Origin: Pisolithus tinctorius
Lineage: Eukaryota > Basidiomycota > Agaricomycetes > Boletales > Pisolithaceae
NCBI GenBank assembly: GCA_024663395.1
Contig: JANFAH010000013.1
Coordinates: 806,001 to 870,000, forward strand
DNA length: 64,000 nucleotides
Reading direction: 5' to 3'
Positions within the stretch are counted from its first letter, which is position 1. Every line of letters begins with the position of its first letter. Below, in pieces: positions 10,738 to 20,336 of the stretch. Made by a program: the position numbers and the translations under genes. A model generated the notes under the pieces. It saw only the letters and a program-made list of their open reading frames with translations. It was not told the DNA's origin and did not search any database.

Positions 10738-12200
10738 AAGGCCTGAGGTCCTCCGAAGGCGGGTAAAGGCCCTGTTGGACCCAGGAGCGGATTTCGGCAT
10801 TAGTTGCCACCGCGAGTTGGGCAGTCAGCCAACCAATGTCCAAGGCATGAACATCGGTAGCAGGCAAACTAGTGGAGGGGATGCTGCCAATCGACAGGAA
10901 CAAGCCCACCAAGTTCTCTCTTGCTGAGGGCAGAGATAGGTACAGGGATGAAGGGAGTTGCTGGCAGAGCTCTTGATGTCTGAGGAGCGTAGAAGAGGGC
11001 TCATCCAGCGGTGTCACCTTGTGCCTGGGTGAAGAAGTCGAGCCAGTCGCAGGGCAATCCATTGAAAGGGATGGATGCGAGCATGTCTGCGACAGCCTGG
11101 AAGTGCTCTCTACCTTGGCCCAGTACAATCTTCTCCCAGCAATTGTGACACCTCGGTTCGACATCTCCGACAGCCTCTCCACTTCCTCCGGATCTAGATT
11201 GTACTGTCCCTCGAAGACTGGTTTCTTCTCCCGCGACCTTCCATGCTTCTTCTCGGTGAGGGTCCTGAGGTAGGCTCGATCTTCCAGGTGTTGCTTGACT
11301 CGCCGGAGGGAGGAGCCCACAGACCACGACATCGAGGGGTGTTCAGTCGAGGAAGGTGTGAAAGGAAGAGATGAGAGAGGGGCTGTAGTCCTCGTGGACT
11401 ATTTTGACAATGGCCTCCTGGGTCTTCAGGGTCTCCTGGAGGATAGCGGAATTGGCCCTGTTGATGTCCTTGTACATATGCACTTCGAAACTACCCTCCG
11501 CAGTCACCACCTGGTCATGCACATGCTTTCCAATTACTTCTGAGCTTCTGAAGATCTTAGACAGCACCTGTAGATGCTCATGGTGTTCTCCTGCTCTTCA
11601 GCCATGTGATTCCCAGCGCTCAAAGTCGTTAAGCAGCTGCATGTAACCGAGGAAGATGCTTGCCTCAGGAGCCACCCACTTGGCAGAGGAGGGGGCTGTG
11701 GGTGTGACAGCTGGGGCTGGGGGGTCGGCTGGTGCGACGGATGGTGCTGGAGCAGATGCACCAGGGTGAGCTGCTGGGGAGGGGGACTTGTAACTGGCTT
11801 GGGAGAGCAGGGGGGTGTTGCAGGACTGGAAAGAGGCATCATGGCGAGGCTCGGATGGTCCCGAGCGAGCTTTGGACTTTCCCTTGCGAGTGTCCTTGCA
11901 AGCTCTCTGCGAAGTGGGGACCGAGCGGACAACTGGGTACAGGTATGAGTGGCTGGCGGAGGCGACAGAGTCGTGAAGGGGTTGGTAGGCACCCGCATAT
12001 GAGGAGTGGGTGGATACCGTGGGGGATGGGGTCCGTAACGCTCTGCAGGGGCATAAAGGTGGTTCTGAGAGGCAAGGAGGGGTACTGGCATTGCAATAGA
12101 AGTAGGGCCTGGTTGGGTCATAGGGTTCGTCGATGTCAGCATGGAAGTCATTATCGAAGTAGTCAGAGCCGGGGTTTTCAGTGTTGGGGGTGTAGGACAT
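10736..12200 (-). pseudogene. Chromovirus B ORF3, extra ORF after the chromodomain
   Basis: An additional reading frame starts at ATG 12200 (MSYTPNTENPGSDYFDNDF), a few bases after the pol stop, and runs to the polypurine tract. It has an acidic N-terminus, a long Pro/Ser/Ala-rich middle and a C-terminal helical-looking part ending AEIRSWVQQGLYPPSEDLRP. It is broken by a TGA (CGA expected) at about 11598-11600, a TGA at about 11343-11345, and at least two frame changes (about 11340 and 11150). The intact length would be near 480-490 aa. No Env-like membrane segment or known motif is seen. It is on the same strand as gag-pol and is not a shadow, since its frames connect end to end. Function unknown. 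Confidence 0.55.
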
Positions 12201-12206
12201 AGCAAT

Positions 12207-13837
12207 TCAGATGTTGTGGACACACTTGTACTCCCCGAGAACCTCTGGAGCATTTATAAGGTTGTCCTTGCTCTCCCAGCTATTCTGGGAGTGCGGGTAA
12301 CCAAGCCACTTGACCAAGTAGAGGTGTTTTTGCTGCAGGGTTACACTGGGCTCTCTAGTCGATGACTTGACTTTGTGCGCATGTTTGTGCTTGAGGATGG
12401 CCTCGACTTCCCATTCGTTCTCGTCTCCTACCAGTTCTGGCAGAGGCGGGGGTTGTGCCGGGCCATATTCACACGTTTCGACGAAAGGGGTAAGCTTGGA
12501 CGTGTGGAAGACGGGATGTATTCGCCAACCAGGGGGTAGCTGGAGCTTGTATGCCACCGGGCTGATCCGTTCAGAAATTACAAACGGGCCATGCCATCAG
12601 GGCACCAGCTTCTTTGATGGAACTTCCCTTTTCAGGTCAGAAGTGTCTAGCCACACCTTGTCTCCTATGGAGAACTCCATATAGGTCCCTTTTGATCGCG
12701 ATCTCATCAACTCCTGTGCTTCTTTATGAGTGATTATCATGGCATCTCGATTAGTGGCCAGTTGCTCGAGTCAATCACCTGCCAACGACTCCTGCAGGGG
12801 TTGTCCCATTGGGTAAGGGGTTGGGTCGAATCTGTACATGAGTGAATATGGCATCTGGTTATGAGATGAATGTATGCACGAGTTATGCGCCATTTGAGTG
12901 TCCAGGAGTTTGGTATGCCAGTTGTGGGGGTCCATATCCACATACATTCGGAGGTAAGTTCCTACTTCCTGATTGACACATTTGGCCTCTCCATTGGTCT
13001 GCGGGTGGTAAGCTGTGGAGGCCTTGAGTTCAACCCCAAGGGCTCGGTAAAGGTCCCTGGTGAAGGCGGAGATGAACTGGGGGCCCCAGTCCGAGATGAC
13101 GGCTTCTGGGACGCCCCAATGGGGGTACACGTATGCATGATAGAGGTCTGCTACTCCAATGCTGTCCACTGTCTTAGTGGTCAGTAGGAAGAACACACCC
13201 TTGGTAAGTCCCTGGTCTACGATGGTGAGGATGGAGTCGTGTCTTCCTCTGGACAGGGGGAGATCGGTGACCAGGTCCATCGAGACTTGCTTGAAGGGAA
13301 AGGGGTTCTTTGCTACGTCATGCAGGGTCACCAGCAGGGTAGTCGGGTGTGTATTAACCTTGTTTGCTTGGCAGGAAGGGCAACCTCTGCAGTAGTTGTG
13401 GATGGACTGGTACATTTCAGGCCACCACATGTATTTGTTCATTTTCTTCGTCATTGCTTTTACTCCAGGGTGTCCAAATGCAGGGAGGTCGTGGTACTGC
13501 TGAAGGATGTCTTGGTGGACCGGTTCCAGTACGAAGATCCTCCTTCCCTTCCTTCTGACTCTGTCAGACCCTTCTGAACCTTTGGAGTGTCCTCAGGTGG
13601 GCATTCAGTGGGTTCTGGTTCCTTGAAGGAGACTTTTCGGACGGGCCTTGTGGTCTTCAGAGGCTCCAAAACAGCCTGTTCGATCTTGAAAAGTGAAACA
13701 ACAGGGGGTCTCACCCCCCCCTCAAGCCAAACGGCCTTCGGAAGTAGAGTAGAGACAGTACTCGGCTCGGCATTGAAGTCCGAGCAGCAGGAAAGGGTGT
13801 CAGTGGCAGAATTTTTTTGTTCCCATGATGTGGACAA
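12207..13837 (-). pseudogene. Chromovirus B integrase and chromodomain
   Basis: The RNase H tail and zinc-binding part is in 13837-13460 and an adjacent frame (HQDILQQYHDLPAFGHPG). The catalytic core is in 13454-12771: VSMDLVTDLPLS supplies the first Asp, and AVISDWGPQF the second Asp, where DRG is usual. YHPQTNGEAKCVNQEV has Lys where the catalytic Glu of DDE integrases is expected. A chromodomain, YLVKWLGYPHSQNSWESKDN, ends the protein in 12557-12207. Two TGA codons (about 12771 and 12600) again replace Arg CGA. In live relatives it joins cDNA to chromatin marked for heterochromatin; here it is inactive. Confidence 0.87.
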
Positions 13838-15743
13838 ACAGGAGCAGGTACTCCTGGAGCGTGGCCTGCCAGCAGGCTTGTCTGGCAGTAAGTTTCTGGG
13901 GCTGCGAGTAGTACGTTATGTTCTGACGGTCGGTGTAGACCTTGGTCGGTTCTGGGGGCAAGAGTAGGTAGGGGTGCCACTGCTTGAGGGCATGCATCAC
14001 CGCTAGCATTTCCAGGTCATAGACCTGATAGTTTTGCTCTGCTCCGGTAAGTGACTGGGACATATACGCACAGGGGTGAAGCATCCCCGAGTCATCGGCC
14101 TGTGACAAGACGGCACCAGTGCCTAATTTCGAGGCGTCGGTGTGGAGGACGAAGGGCTTCTGGAGGTCTGGAAGCCTCAGGACAGGCTTGGATGAGAGGG
14201 CTTCCTTTAGGGCCTCGAAAGCGGAGGCTTGTTCAGTCCCCCAGGTCCATTTGGCGTTCTTTTTTGACAGGTCATGTAGGGGTCGGGCGGTTTGCGAGAA
14301 ACCAGAAATGAACTGTCGATAGAAGTTGCAGAAGCTGAGGAAGGAACAGAGTTCTTTCAGGGTTGTCGGAGCGGGCCAAGTCTTGATGGCTTCTATCTTG
14401 ATCTCCAATGGTTCGTACTGACCCTGACGGATCACAAATCCCAGGAACTCTATTTCCTCCGCTTCAAAGGTACACTTCTTTAGCTTGAGGCGGAGGTGTT
14501 CCTTCGAGGCGATCTGCAGGAAACAGCGGACCGCTGCACACAGTCCTTCTTTCATTTTCAAGTGTATGGTGACATCATCCATGAAAATGATGGCTTTCCT
14601 CTCGTTTTTAAGTTCTCTGAATGTGTGGTCCATGTACCTCTGAAAGGTAGGCAGTGAGTTGCACTGCCCAAAGAACATTACTGTCGGTTCGAAAAGACCT
14701 CTGGGGGTGATAAACGCCCCTTTCCACTCGTCACCCTCCTTCACCCTGATATTGGTAAATCCCCAGCGGATGTTGAACTTGGTGAAGTAATGGGAACTGG
14801 CAAGTTCATCCAGCAGGGTTTTCATGTCAGGAAGGGGGTATGAGTCAATTATGGTGTGAGAGTTTAGATACTGGTAGTCCTGGATGAGTCTCCTTTTTCC
14901 ATCCTTCTTTCCCACGAAAAAGACAGGGGCTGCTTGCGAAGATTTCAAGGGGCAAATCTTTCCGCATTTAAGGTTCTCGTCAATGAACTCATCTAGGGCC
15001 TTGAGCTTGTCAAGAGACAGCGGGTAGATGGCTCCCTTCTTCAGCTGGAAGCTCGGCTTCAGGTGGATCTCGTGGTCGAGGAACCCCTGGTGAGGTGGAA
15101 GAGGGATTTCTTCTTCGGAGAAGACTACCAAGAAGTCCCGATATTCCGGGGGTAATTCCACCTCTGCTTGTATGTGGGAAGCCTCTAGTTTCATGGAAAT
15201 GGAAGTACAGTTTATTTTGATGGTCCTGGCAAAGTCGGTTCCACAGATGTGGTTTTTCTTGTCAAGGCCATGGTCGAGTTCTCCCCAGCTGATCAGCTTT
15301 CTTGTTGTCCAGCTGATTATGGGGTTGTGCTCTTTGAGCCAGGGCATACCGAGGAGGAGGGACTCCCAATTTCCAAGCTTCAGGACATACGCACAGATGT
15401 GCATTGTCTTTCCCCAGATCTTGGCTCTGAAGGAAGCGATGTGGGTTACCCAATCTCCAGTCCTGCCTTTATAGCTTCTTGACTCCCATGGTCTTGTGAT
15501 CTTCCGTGTCGGGATGTCATACTTTTCGACTATTGCGGGATCGATGATGTTTGTTTCAGTGCCTGAGTCGAGGATGGTTTGGACAGTAGCATTTTCGTGG
15601 TCGATGAGGTAAGCAAAACCAGCGATAGAAGTGATTGACATATCTTGTTCGTAATCATACACTTTCTCTGTTCCTATCTTAACCTCTATTTTGCGTGATA
15701 CTATGGGCTCTCTTCCTGACGCTACACCAGGGGAGCCTTTCAA
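13800..15743 (-). CDS. Chromovirus B Pol: protease, reverse transcriptase, RNase H
   Basis: This is a single open frame of 647 codons. The aspartic protease is near residues 50-75 (TILDSGTETNIIDPAIVEKYDI). RT follows with [33 protein letters not shown] and the active site FMDDVTIH. RNase H has LHTDASKLGTGAVLSQ and YDLEMLAVMHALKQW. It overlaps gag in the -1 frame at a run of five T residues. The frame ends early (GTKKFCH) at a run of seven A, where a one-base indel separates it from the downstream SATDTLS segment. It would make element cDNA in the Gag particle. Several catalytic positions look drifted, so activity is doubtful. Confidence 0.88.
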   Translation of the reverse strand: MKGSPGVASGREPIVSRKIEVKIGTEKVYDYEQDMSITSIAGFAYLIDHENATVQTILDSGTETNIIDPAIVEKYDIPTRKITRPWESRSYKGRTGDWVTHIASFRAKIWGKTMHICAYVLKLGNWESLLLGMPWLKEHNPIISWTTRKLISWGELDHGLDKKNHICGTDFARTIKINCTSISMKLEASHIQAEVELPPEYRDFLVVFSEEEIPLPPHQGFLDHEIHLKPSFQLKKGAIYPLSLDKLKALDEFIDENLKCGKICPLKSSQAAPVFFVGKKDGKRRLIQDYQYLNSHTIIDSYPLPDMKTLLDELASSHYFTKFNIRWGFTNIRVKEGDEWKGAFITPRGLFEPTVMFFGQCNSLPTFQRYMDHTFRELKNERKAIIFMDDVTIHLKMKEGLCAAVRCFLQIASKEHLRLKLKKCTFEAEEIEFLGFVIRQGQYEPLEIKIEAIKTWPAPTTLKELCSFLSFCNFYRQFISGFSQTARPLHDLSKKNAKWTWGTEQASAFEALKEALSSKPVLRLPDLQKPFVLHTDASKLGTGAVLSQADDSGMLHPCAYMSQSLTGAEQNYQVYDLEMLAVMHALKQWHPYLLLPPEPTKVYTDRQNITYYSQPQKLTARQACWQATLQEYLLLFVHIMGTKKFCH

Positions 15744-15747
15744 AAAT
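15740..15747 (-). promoter_or_regulatory. Candidate -1 frameshift site between gag and pol
   Basis: On the minus strand gag ends GAT TTT TGA. Sliding back one base on the five-T run gives TTT TTG AAA, which enters the pol frame at once. There is no in-frame ATG at the pol start. The slip site is inferred from sequence only. Confidence 0.5.
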
Positions 15748-17224
15748 CCGGTTGCCCCATGGGGCCTCCGTCGTCTGTGGGTTCGTCATTCTCCCCACAG
15801 TAGCAGTCTGTTGGTTCTGAATCTTCCTCCTCTTTGGAATTCTTGTCGAGTTCCTTGAGCATAGCCAGGATGCGAGTGTGGAACTTCTGGGCTGAGGAAG
15901 ACCTATTGCTTGTTGCAGATGAGGGGCATTTGGCCTTCATATGCCCTGTCTTACCACATCCAAAACAGGTAGGAGCTTCGCTCTGTGATCGGACCTTAGA
16001 CTTCCGATCAACATCCATGGCATAGGGGTCTCGGTACAGAAGTTTCAGAGATGAAGAGGATCTTGATCCGTGAGAACCTTGTTCTTGCTTCCAAAGATAG
16101 GAGCGGTCTTGGAAGGTCGCCTTTCCAGAGAAGACCTTGAAGGTAGCCATTGCTGCGCAGGCCACCATTGCCTGGCAGATCCAATCTTCCACGGTGTCAG
16201 GCTTAGGGCCAGACATGAGGATCCACTTGTTGACTTCCTTGTTGAGTCCCTTTCCGAAGAACACCGCGGCAGTTGTGTCGTGGGTGGAAATTTGGGCTTT
16301 GTTGAGACAGTTGCGGAAGTCGGCGATGTACTTGTCAAGGGAGCGGTCTCCTTGGTGGATTGCGGACAGGTAAATCAATGCGGTTGCTTTGGCGTCTCCC
16401 ACCTGGAAGGTTTCTTTTAATTTCACGACAAACTCATCCCACCCATTGAATATTTTGAGGTCTCCAAGAGCAGTAGTGTTCTCATCGACGTAGGCCTCTG
16501 CGAAGGCACGGGCCGATCTGCTGCCCATGTAGGACAGGGTAAACGCGATCTTGGATTGGTCCTCATAGTAGACATGGTCATTAGTGGTGAGGTAGAGTTT
16601 GACGCTGCTCAACCAGGCTGAAAAGTCCTGGTGTGCACTGTTGTACGAGAAGGGTTTGTTCAGGCTGATTTCTTTCAGTCTGCCTCCCTTAGAGTCGTGT
16701 TCCTTTCCTCTCTCCTCGGAACCTTGGGAGGGGCCTTTAGGCCTTACCACATCTCTGCCAAACATGGTATTGTAGAATTTGGTGGCCATTTCGGGGGTTA
16801 CCCTAGTCTGCCCAGCGAAAGGGTCCTGGATGTTAAGTCCAGCAGTTTGGTGGGCGAGTTCTTCTGCCATCTGGGCGGCTGAAGTAGTAGGAAGGTATAT
16901 GTCGGTCGAAGATGAGGAGGTAGTAGCGGGGTCCACTGGTCTGGCTGTCCCGACTTGAGTTTCAATATCTGGACTCGAAGGTCTCGGTTCTCGATAAGAA
17001 GTAAAGTTTACTGGTGAGGTTGATTCTGCCACTTGCCCGAGTTGGGGCCTTACTGGCGGGTCTTCAAGACCTATACATGGGCTGGGTGTCTGTATAGACG
17101 GGTGTCGAATAAGTGGTCTTGCTTGGAGAACCTCTTTTCCTTTCCGAGATGGTATGGGGGGTTTGAACGAAGAGGCTGCTGATGGAGGCCTCTTACTTCC
17201 TTCTTCTTGGCGGTGCAAAGACAC
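15740..17224 (-). CDS. Chromovirus B Gag (494 aa)
   Basis: This is an intact Gag. It has a basic, Ser/Pro-rich N-terminus (about residues 1-130), then the capsid core with FNKPFSYNSAHQDFSAWLSSVKLYL-type sequence, FTLSYMGSRSARAF, KLKETFQVGD and DRSLDKYIADFRNCL. A CCHC zinc knuckle, CFGCGKTGHMKAKC, lies near residue 420, and an acidic tail ends QPDF. It assembles the particle and binds element RNA. The start ATG at 17224 follows a 180-bp leader after the 5' LTR. It belongs to the Tf1/sushi-like chromovirus Gag type by layout. Confidence 0.9.
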   Translation of the reverse strand: MSLHRQEEGSKRPPSAASSFKPPIPSRKGKEVLQARPLIRHPSIQTPSPCIGLEDPPVRPQLGQVAESTSPVNFTSYREPRPSSPDIETQVGTARPVDPATTSSSSTDIYLPTTSAAQMAEELAHQTAGLNIQDPFAGQTRVTPEMATKFYNTMFGRDVVRPKGPSQGSEERGKEHDSKGGRLKEISLNKPFSYNSAHQDFSAWLSSVKLYLTTNDHVYYEDQSKIAFTLSYMGSRSARAFAEAYVDENTTALGDLKIFNGWDEFVVKLKETFQVGDAKATALIYLSAIHQGDRSLDKYIADFRNCLNKAQISTHDTTAAVFFGKGLNKEVNKWILMSGPKPDTVEDWICQAMVACAAMATFKVFSGKATFQDRSYLWKQEQGSHGSRSSSSLKLLYRDPYAMDVDRKSKVRSQSEAPTCFGCGKTGHMKAKCPSSATSNRSSSAQKFHTRILAMLKELDKNSKEEEDSEPTDCYCGENDEPTDDGGPMGQPDF

Positions 17225-17392
17225 ATTGACAAAATGGAAGGTTAGTGCTGAAAGTTAGGGGCTAGCTCACTGATATTAAACCAGTGGTTCCTGTATGAGT
17301 AGTGGGGTGGTCGTTTTGTAGGCTATTCTGCCAGACAAGGATTCTAGACCACAAGTATCTGAAGGTAATCCGGGCTTTGATGTGTCTGGGTG

Positions 17393-17403
17393 ATTCGAAG
17401 TCT
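17393..17403 (-). promoter_or_regulatory. Self-complementary primer-binding site of chromovirus B
   Basis: On the minus (sense) strand AGACTTCGAAT starts 2 nt after the 5' LTR. Its exact reverse complement, ATTCGAAGTCT, occurs in the LTR at 17598-17588, 33 nt downstream of the first T of the TATA box. This is the arrangement used by Tf1, where the 5' end of the RNA folds back as primer. There is no tRNA-like CCA at this site. Confidence 0.75.
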
Positions 17404-17405
17404 TC

Positions 17406-18077
17406 TGTTATGCTGACAACTTGTATCGCATCACGAATCAAGTGCGGTAAAGCACAGGCACGTGACTGTGTGAGAAGTGACGTGTAATTTAACTTCACTA
17501 GTGGCGGGACACTAGTCTTGGCCAACTGAAGTTGTACTGGCGAGTCCTTGTTGGTACAGTGCGCAGAGCTAAGGGCGGTTGCAAAGTAGACTTCGAATGG
17601 AGGACTGGTACGATACATGTGGGTTTATATATGTATGTAGAGTACCCCAAGCCAAACATTCGAATACACGTACAGTCATTCACCCATGTCCAAGAGCAGA
17701 GGGCGTAGGGGCAACCCTGCTGCGGTCAGAGCCACATGGGGGTGAACGAGTACAGAGGAAGAGGGACTAACCGCGTATATGAGTCACGAGTGGAGCGTTC
17801 ACCTGGGGTGAACATGTCACGTGACTGCATGGATCAGGGCCACCAGTGGATCACGGAAGGAAGGGGAACAGACGCAATGTCCAGCTATAGTACAACGCAG
17901 GGTAGACAGGGGTCTACCATAAGAGGAAATAGATGACATAAGGAAAACGTACAGAACATAAGTCCAGCTGCGTAGACAGTGGCTTACGAAGAGACGGAAC
18001 GCCTATAGAGGCAGGACGAGGCACAAACAATCATGTAAGCATCTAGGAAAGGGAATAAATGTGAGTGCAGCATAACA
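17406..18077 (-). repeat. 5' LTR of chromovirus B (672 bp)
   Basis: The LTR has TGTTATGC and GCATAACA at its ends, and GTTTG follows at 18078. On the sense (minus) strand the TATA-like box TATATAAA spans 17631-17624. The predicted transcript start is near 17598, where ATTCGAAGTCT begins. It is intact, unlike the left LTR. Confidence 0.92.
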
Positions 18078-18764
18078 GTTTGCTTACAATAATGCCCCTA
18101 GTGCTACTACAGGTGTCTCCCCTTTCTTTGCTAATAAGGGCTATCATCCCAACATCTCAGTATACCCAGAGTGCAATCTTACCTCTGCTCGGGCTTGTGA
18201 CTATGCAGTTGACTTAGACTTACTGCATCAATACCTATGGGGAGAAATGACCTTAGTACAGCAGCACTATCAAGGACCAGCTGATGCTAAATGCATGCTG
18301 GCTCCAGACTTCAAGGTTGGTGACCAAGTATATGTCAAAGCCAAGTACTTCTGGTCAACCTGGCCTTCCAAGAAGCTCGCAGAAAAAAACCTTGGGCCAT
18401 ATTCAGTCATAGCTCAGGCCAGTACCCATTCATTCACACTGTGCCTGCCAGACTCAATGTGCACAGTCCACCTGGTCTTCCACATTTCCCAACTCGAACT
18501 GGCCACCCCTAATACCATCCTAAACTGGACTCAACCACCACCCCCACCAGTGGAAGTTGATGGTGAACTAGAGTTTGAGGTAGCAGAAATCCTTGACTCT
18601 AAGGTTGACCAGCACTGCTGGTGTTGGCTTCAGTACCTAGTCTGGTGGACCAGCTACGAAGGGACAGATGAAGAAACCACTTGGGTACTTGCTACAGAGC
18701 TCAACAATGCTTCTGAACTCATCCAAGAGTTTCACTCCAGCTACCCCAGTAAACCTGGCTCATA

Positions 18765-20334
18765 CAGTAAGGGACAAAAGCATTGCAATGTTTGTGACGT
18801 GTGAATTGTTGCGATGTAGCTTGGGATATTCTGCACAGATAATCATGGTACCTATACCATTGGAAAGGGATGACTCTAAGCTTTCCAGAGAACTAAGGTT
18901 CAGTCAAAACAAAGAAATACATGCTGAGATACACCCTATTCTTTACAAAACGTGCATTGCAATGCTTTTGTCCCTGACTGGTGAAATCATGAAATGTGAC
19001 CTTTTGATGGGATTGACGGCATGGAGGATGGGAAAAAATGCTTACATAATAAACCACATGATCATCCAGATGATTTGTCAGCATGTAAACAATGACAAAC
19101 ATTGGACTTGTACCATTAATCCTCCCTCTTTTACCACAACTCATGAAATCATCTCTCTAGCTCACATGGACATTTTCTCAAGGAATTCTTATCAAATACT
19201 GGTGGCCACCACAGTGCCATCAGTATAAAATGCTCTCAGAACCATCAGTCCCTTAAAAAACCTGCTGTCAGTCATTTCCTGGACTGTTTCCCCCCCATGC
19301 CTGATGTGTTCTGGGACTAATCAGTACTTGGAAGGCTGAAAATGTTATGGAGGTCAATCTGGCACTTCAGAACATGATGTACAAACCAGTCCCCTCTCAA
19401 CCAATGCATTTCTGGCACAGGGACACTGATATGGAAGTTGGGGTGAGACAAAACCTCCTGGTGCTCTGAGCACCATAAGAGGGTTCACTAGATCTTGCTC
19501 TGATCTGAACTGTAGATGACTGGGGAAGGATTATTTGGTCATATGTGACCAAAGGCAATATTCAGGGCCAGATGGAAGCACAGGATTCTGCTCCATGGCA
19601 GTTCAGTAGCATATCCTTCTGATGACACCCAGGGGTAAAGAGGATTTTGTCTTGCCCTAACTTCCATACCACTGTCCCTGTGCCAGAAATGCATTGGTTG
19701 AGAGGGGACTGGTTTGTACATCATGTTCTGAAGTGCCAGATTGACCTCCATAACATTTTCAGCCTTCCAAGTACTGATTAGTCCCAGAACACATCAGGCA
19801 TGGGGGGGAAACAGTCCAGGAAATGACTGACAGCAGGTTTTTTAAGGGACTGATGGTTCTGAGAGCATTTTATACTGATGGCACTGTGGTGGCCACCAGT
19901 ATTTGATAAGAATTCCTTGAGAAAATGTCCATGTGAGCTAGAGAGATGATTTCATGAGTTGTGGTAAAAGAGGGAGGATTAATGGTACAAGTCCAATGTT
20001 TGTCATTGTTTACATGCTGACAAATCATCTGGATGATCATGTGGTTTATTATGTAAGCATTTTTTCCCATCCTCCATGCCGTCAATCCCATCAAAAGGTC
20101 ACATTTCATGATTTCACCAGTCAGGGACAAAAGCATTGCAATGCATGTTTTGTAAAGAATAGGGTGTATCTCAGCATGTATTGCTTTGTTTTGACTGAAC
20201 CTTAGTTCTCTGGAAAGCTTAGAGTCATCCCTTTCCAATGGTATAGGTATCATGATTATCTGTGCAGAATATCCCAAGCTACATCAGCAACAATTCACAT
20301 GTCACAAACATTGCAACACTTTTGTCCCTCACTG
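18765..20334. mobile_element. Tc1/mariner-like foldback element with ~690-bp inverted arms
   Basis: Two near-identical arms (about 18765-19453 and 19645-20334) are inverted around a loop of about 190 bp. The outer ends are CAGTAAGGGACAAAAG and its complement CAGTGAGGGACAAAAG, flanked by TA on both sides (18763-18764 and 20335-20336), as for Tc1/mariner-type insertions. Inside each arm a second copy of the end motif (CAGTCAGGGACAAAAGC on the complement, ending about 18986 and starting about 20115) marks a 222-bp MITE-like unit. Each arm also has the same ORF of about 135 codons by mirror symmetry. No transposase motif was recognised, so the element looks non-autonomous. Confidence 0.75.
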
Positions 20335-20336
20335 TA

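Larger units (their letters stand above)
8217..18077 (-). mobile_element. Chromovirus B (Ty3/gypsy, complete, minus strand)
   Basis: This is a full-length element with two 672-bp LTRs (the left one interrupted), GTTTG target duplications at 8212-8216 and 18078-18082, a PBS, gag, pol with chromodomain, an extra ORF and a polypurine tract. It is inserted in the integrase gene of gypsy A. Its CpG content is much higher than that of elements A and C, so it is younger, but pol carries several frameshifts and CGA-to-TGA stops. Order on the minus strand: 5' LTR 17406-18077, gag 17224-15740, PR-RT-RH 15743-13800, IN-chromodomain about 13837-12207, ORF3 12200-10736, 3' LTR 10724-8217. Confidence 0.92.
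518..18804 (+). mobile_element. Ty3/gypsy element A (plus strand, host of nested insertions)
   Basis: This is an old gypsy element reading gag, protease, reverse transcriptase, RNase H, integrase and C-terminal chromodomain-like module on the plus strand. Its coding sequence is interrupted at 1721, 4869, 6619 and 8217, and by a foldback just after the coding end at 18765. When each insertion and one target duplication are mentally removed, the reading frame continues through the junction. Domain content resembles the marY1-like gypsy lineage of ectomycorrhizal Agaricomycetes (established family knowledge; the placement is inferred). No LTR of its own was recognised; the 5' one should lie left of the window. 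In-frame TGA and TAA codons show that it is dead. Confidence 0.85.
6564..18804 (+). pseudogene. gypsy A integrase and C-terminal chromodomain module, split three ways
   Basis: The linker DIEKLHNDILTTLLDDPV runs to 6618. After a solo LTR the frame resumes at 7490, with the zinc-binding domain (HDHPLSGHFGQN...CMACAQAK) and the catalytic core (SMDFIEQL, VTSD, then GLEFVSHFF). Two TGA codons (8018 and about 8158) stand where Arg CGA is expected. The core is cut after AEF at 8216 by chromovirus B, and YNNAPSATTGVSPFFANKGY continues from 18078. The 18247-18804 segment has the GPY-like DQVYVKAKYF region and a chromodomain-like QYLVWWTSYEGTDEETTWV. It integrates cDNA in intact relatives; here it is inactive. 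Confidence 0.82.

Noticed and set aside
11534..12253. 239-codon minus-strand ORF overlapping ORF3 of chromovirus B
   Set aside because: Pro/Thr/Ser-rich, in an alternate frame of ORF3; the 12200-11598 frame connects better to the downstream pieces.
18668..19228. 186-codon ORF in the foldback left arm and its mirror at 19870-20277
   Set aside because: The two copies are identical only because the arms are inverted repeats; no family was recognised and the first part is gypsy A in another frame. Kept only as a note.
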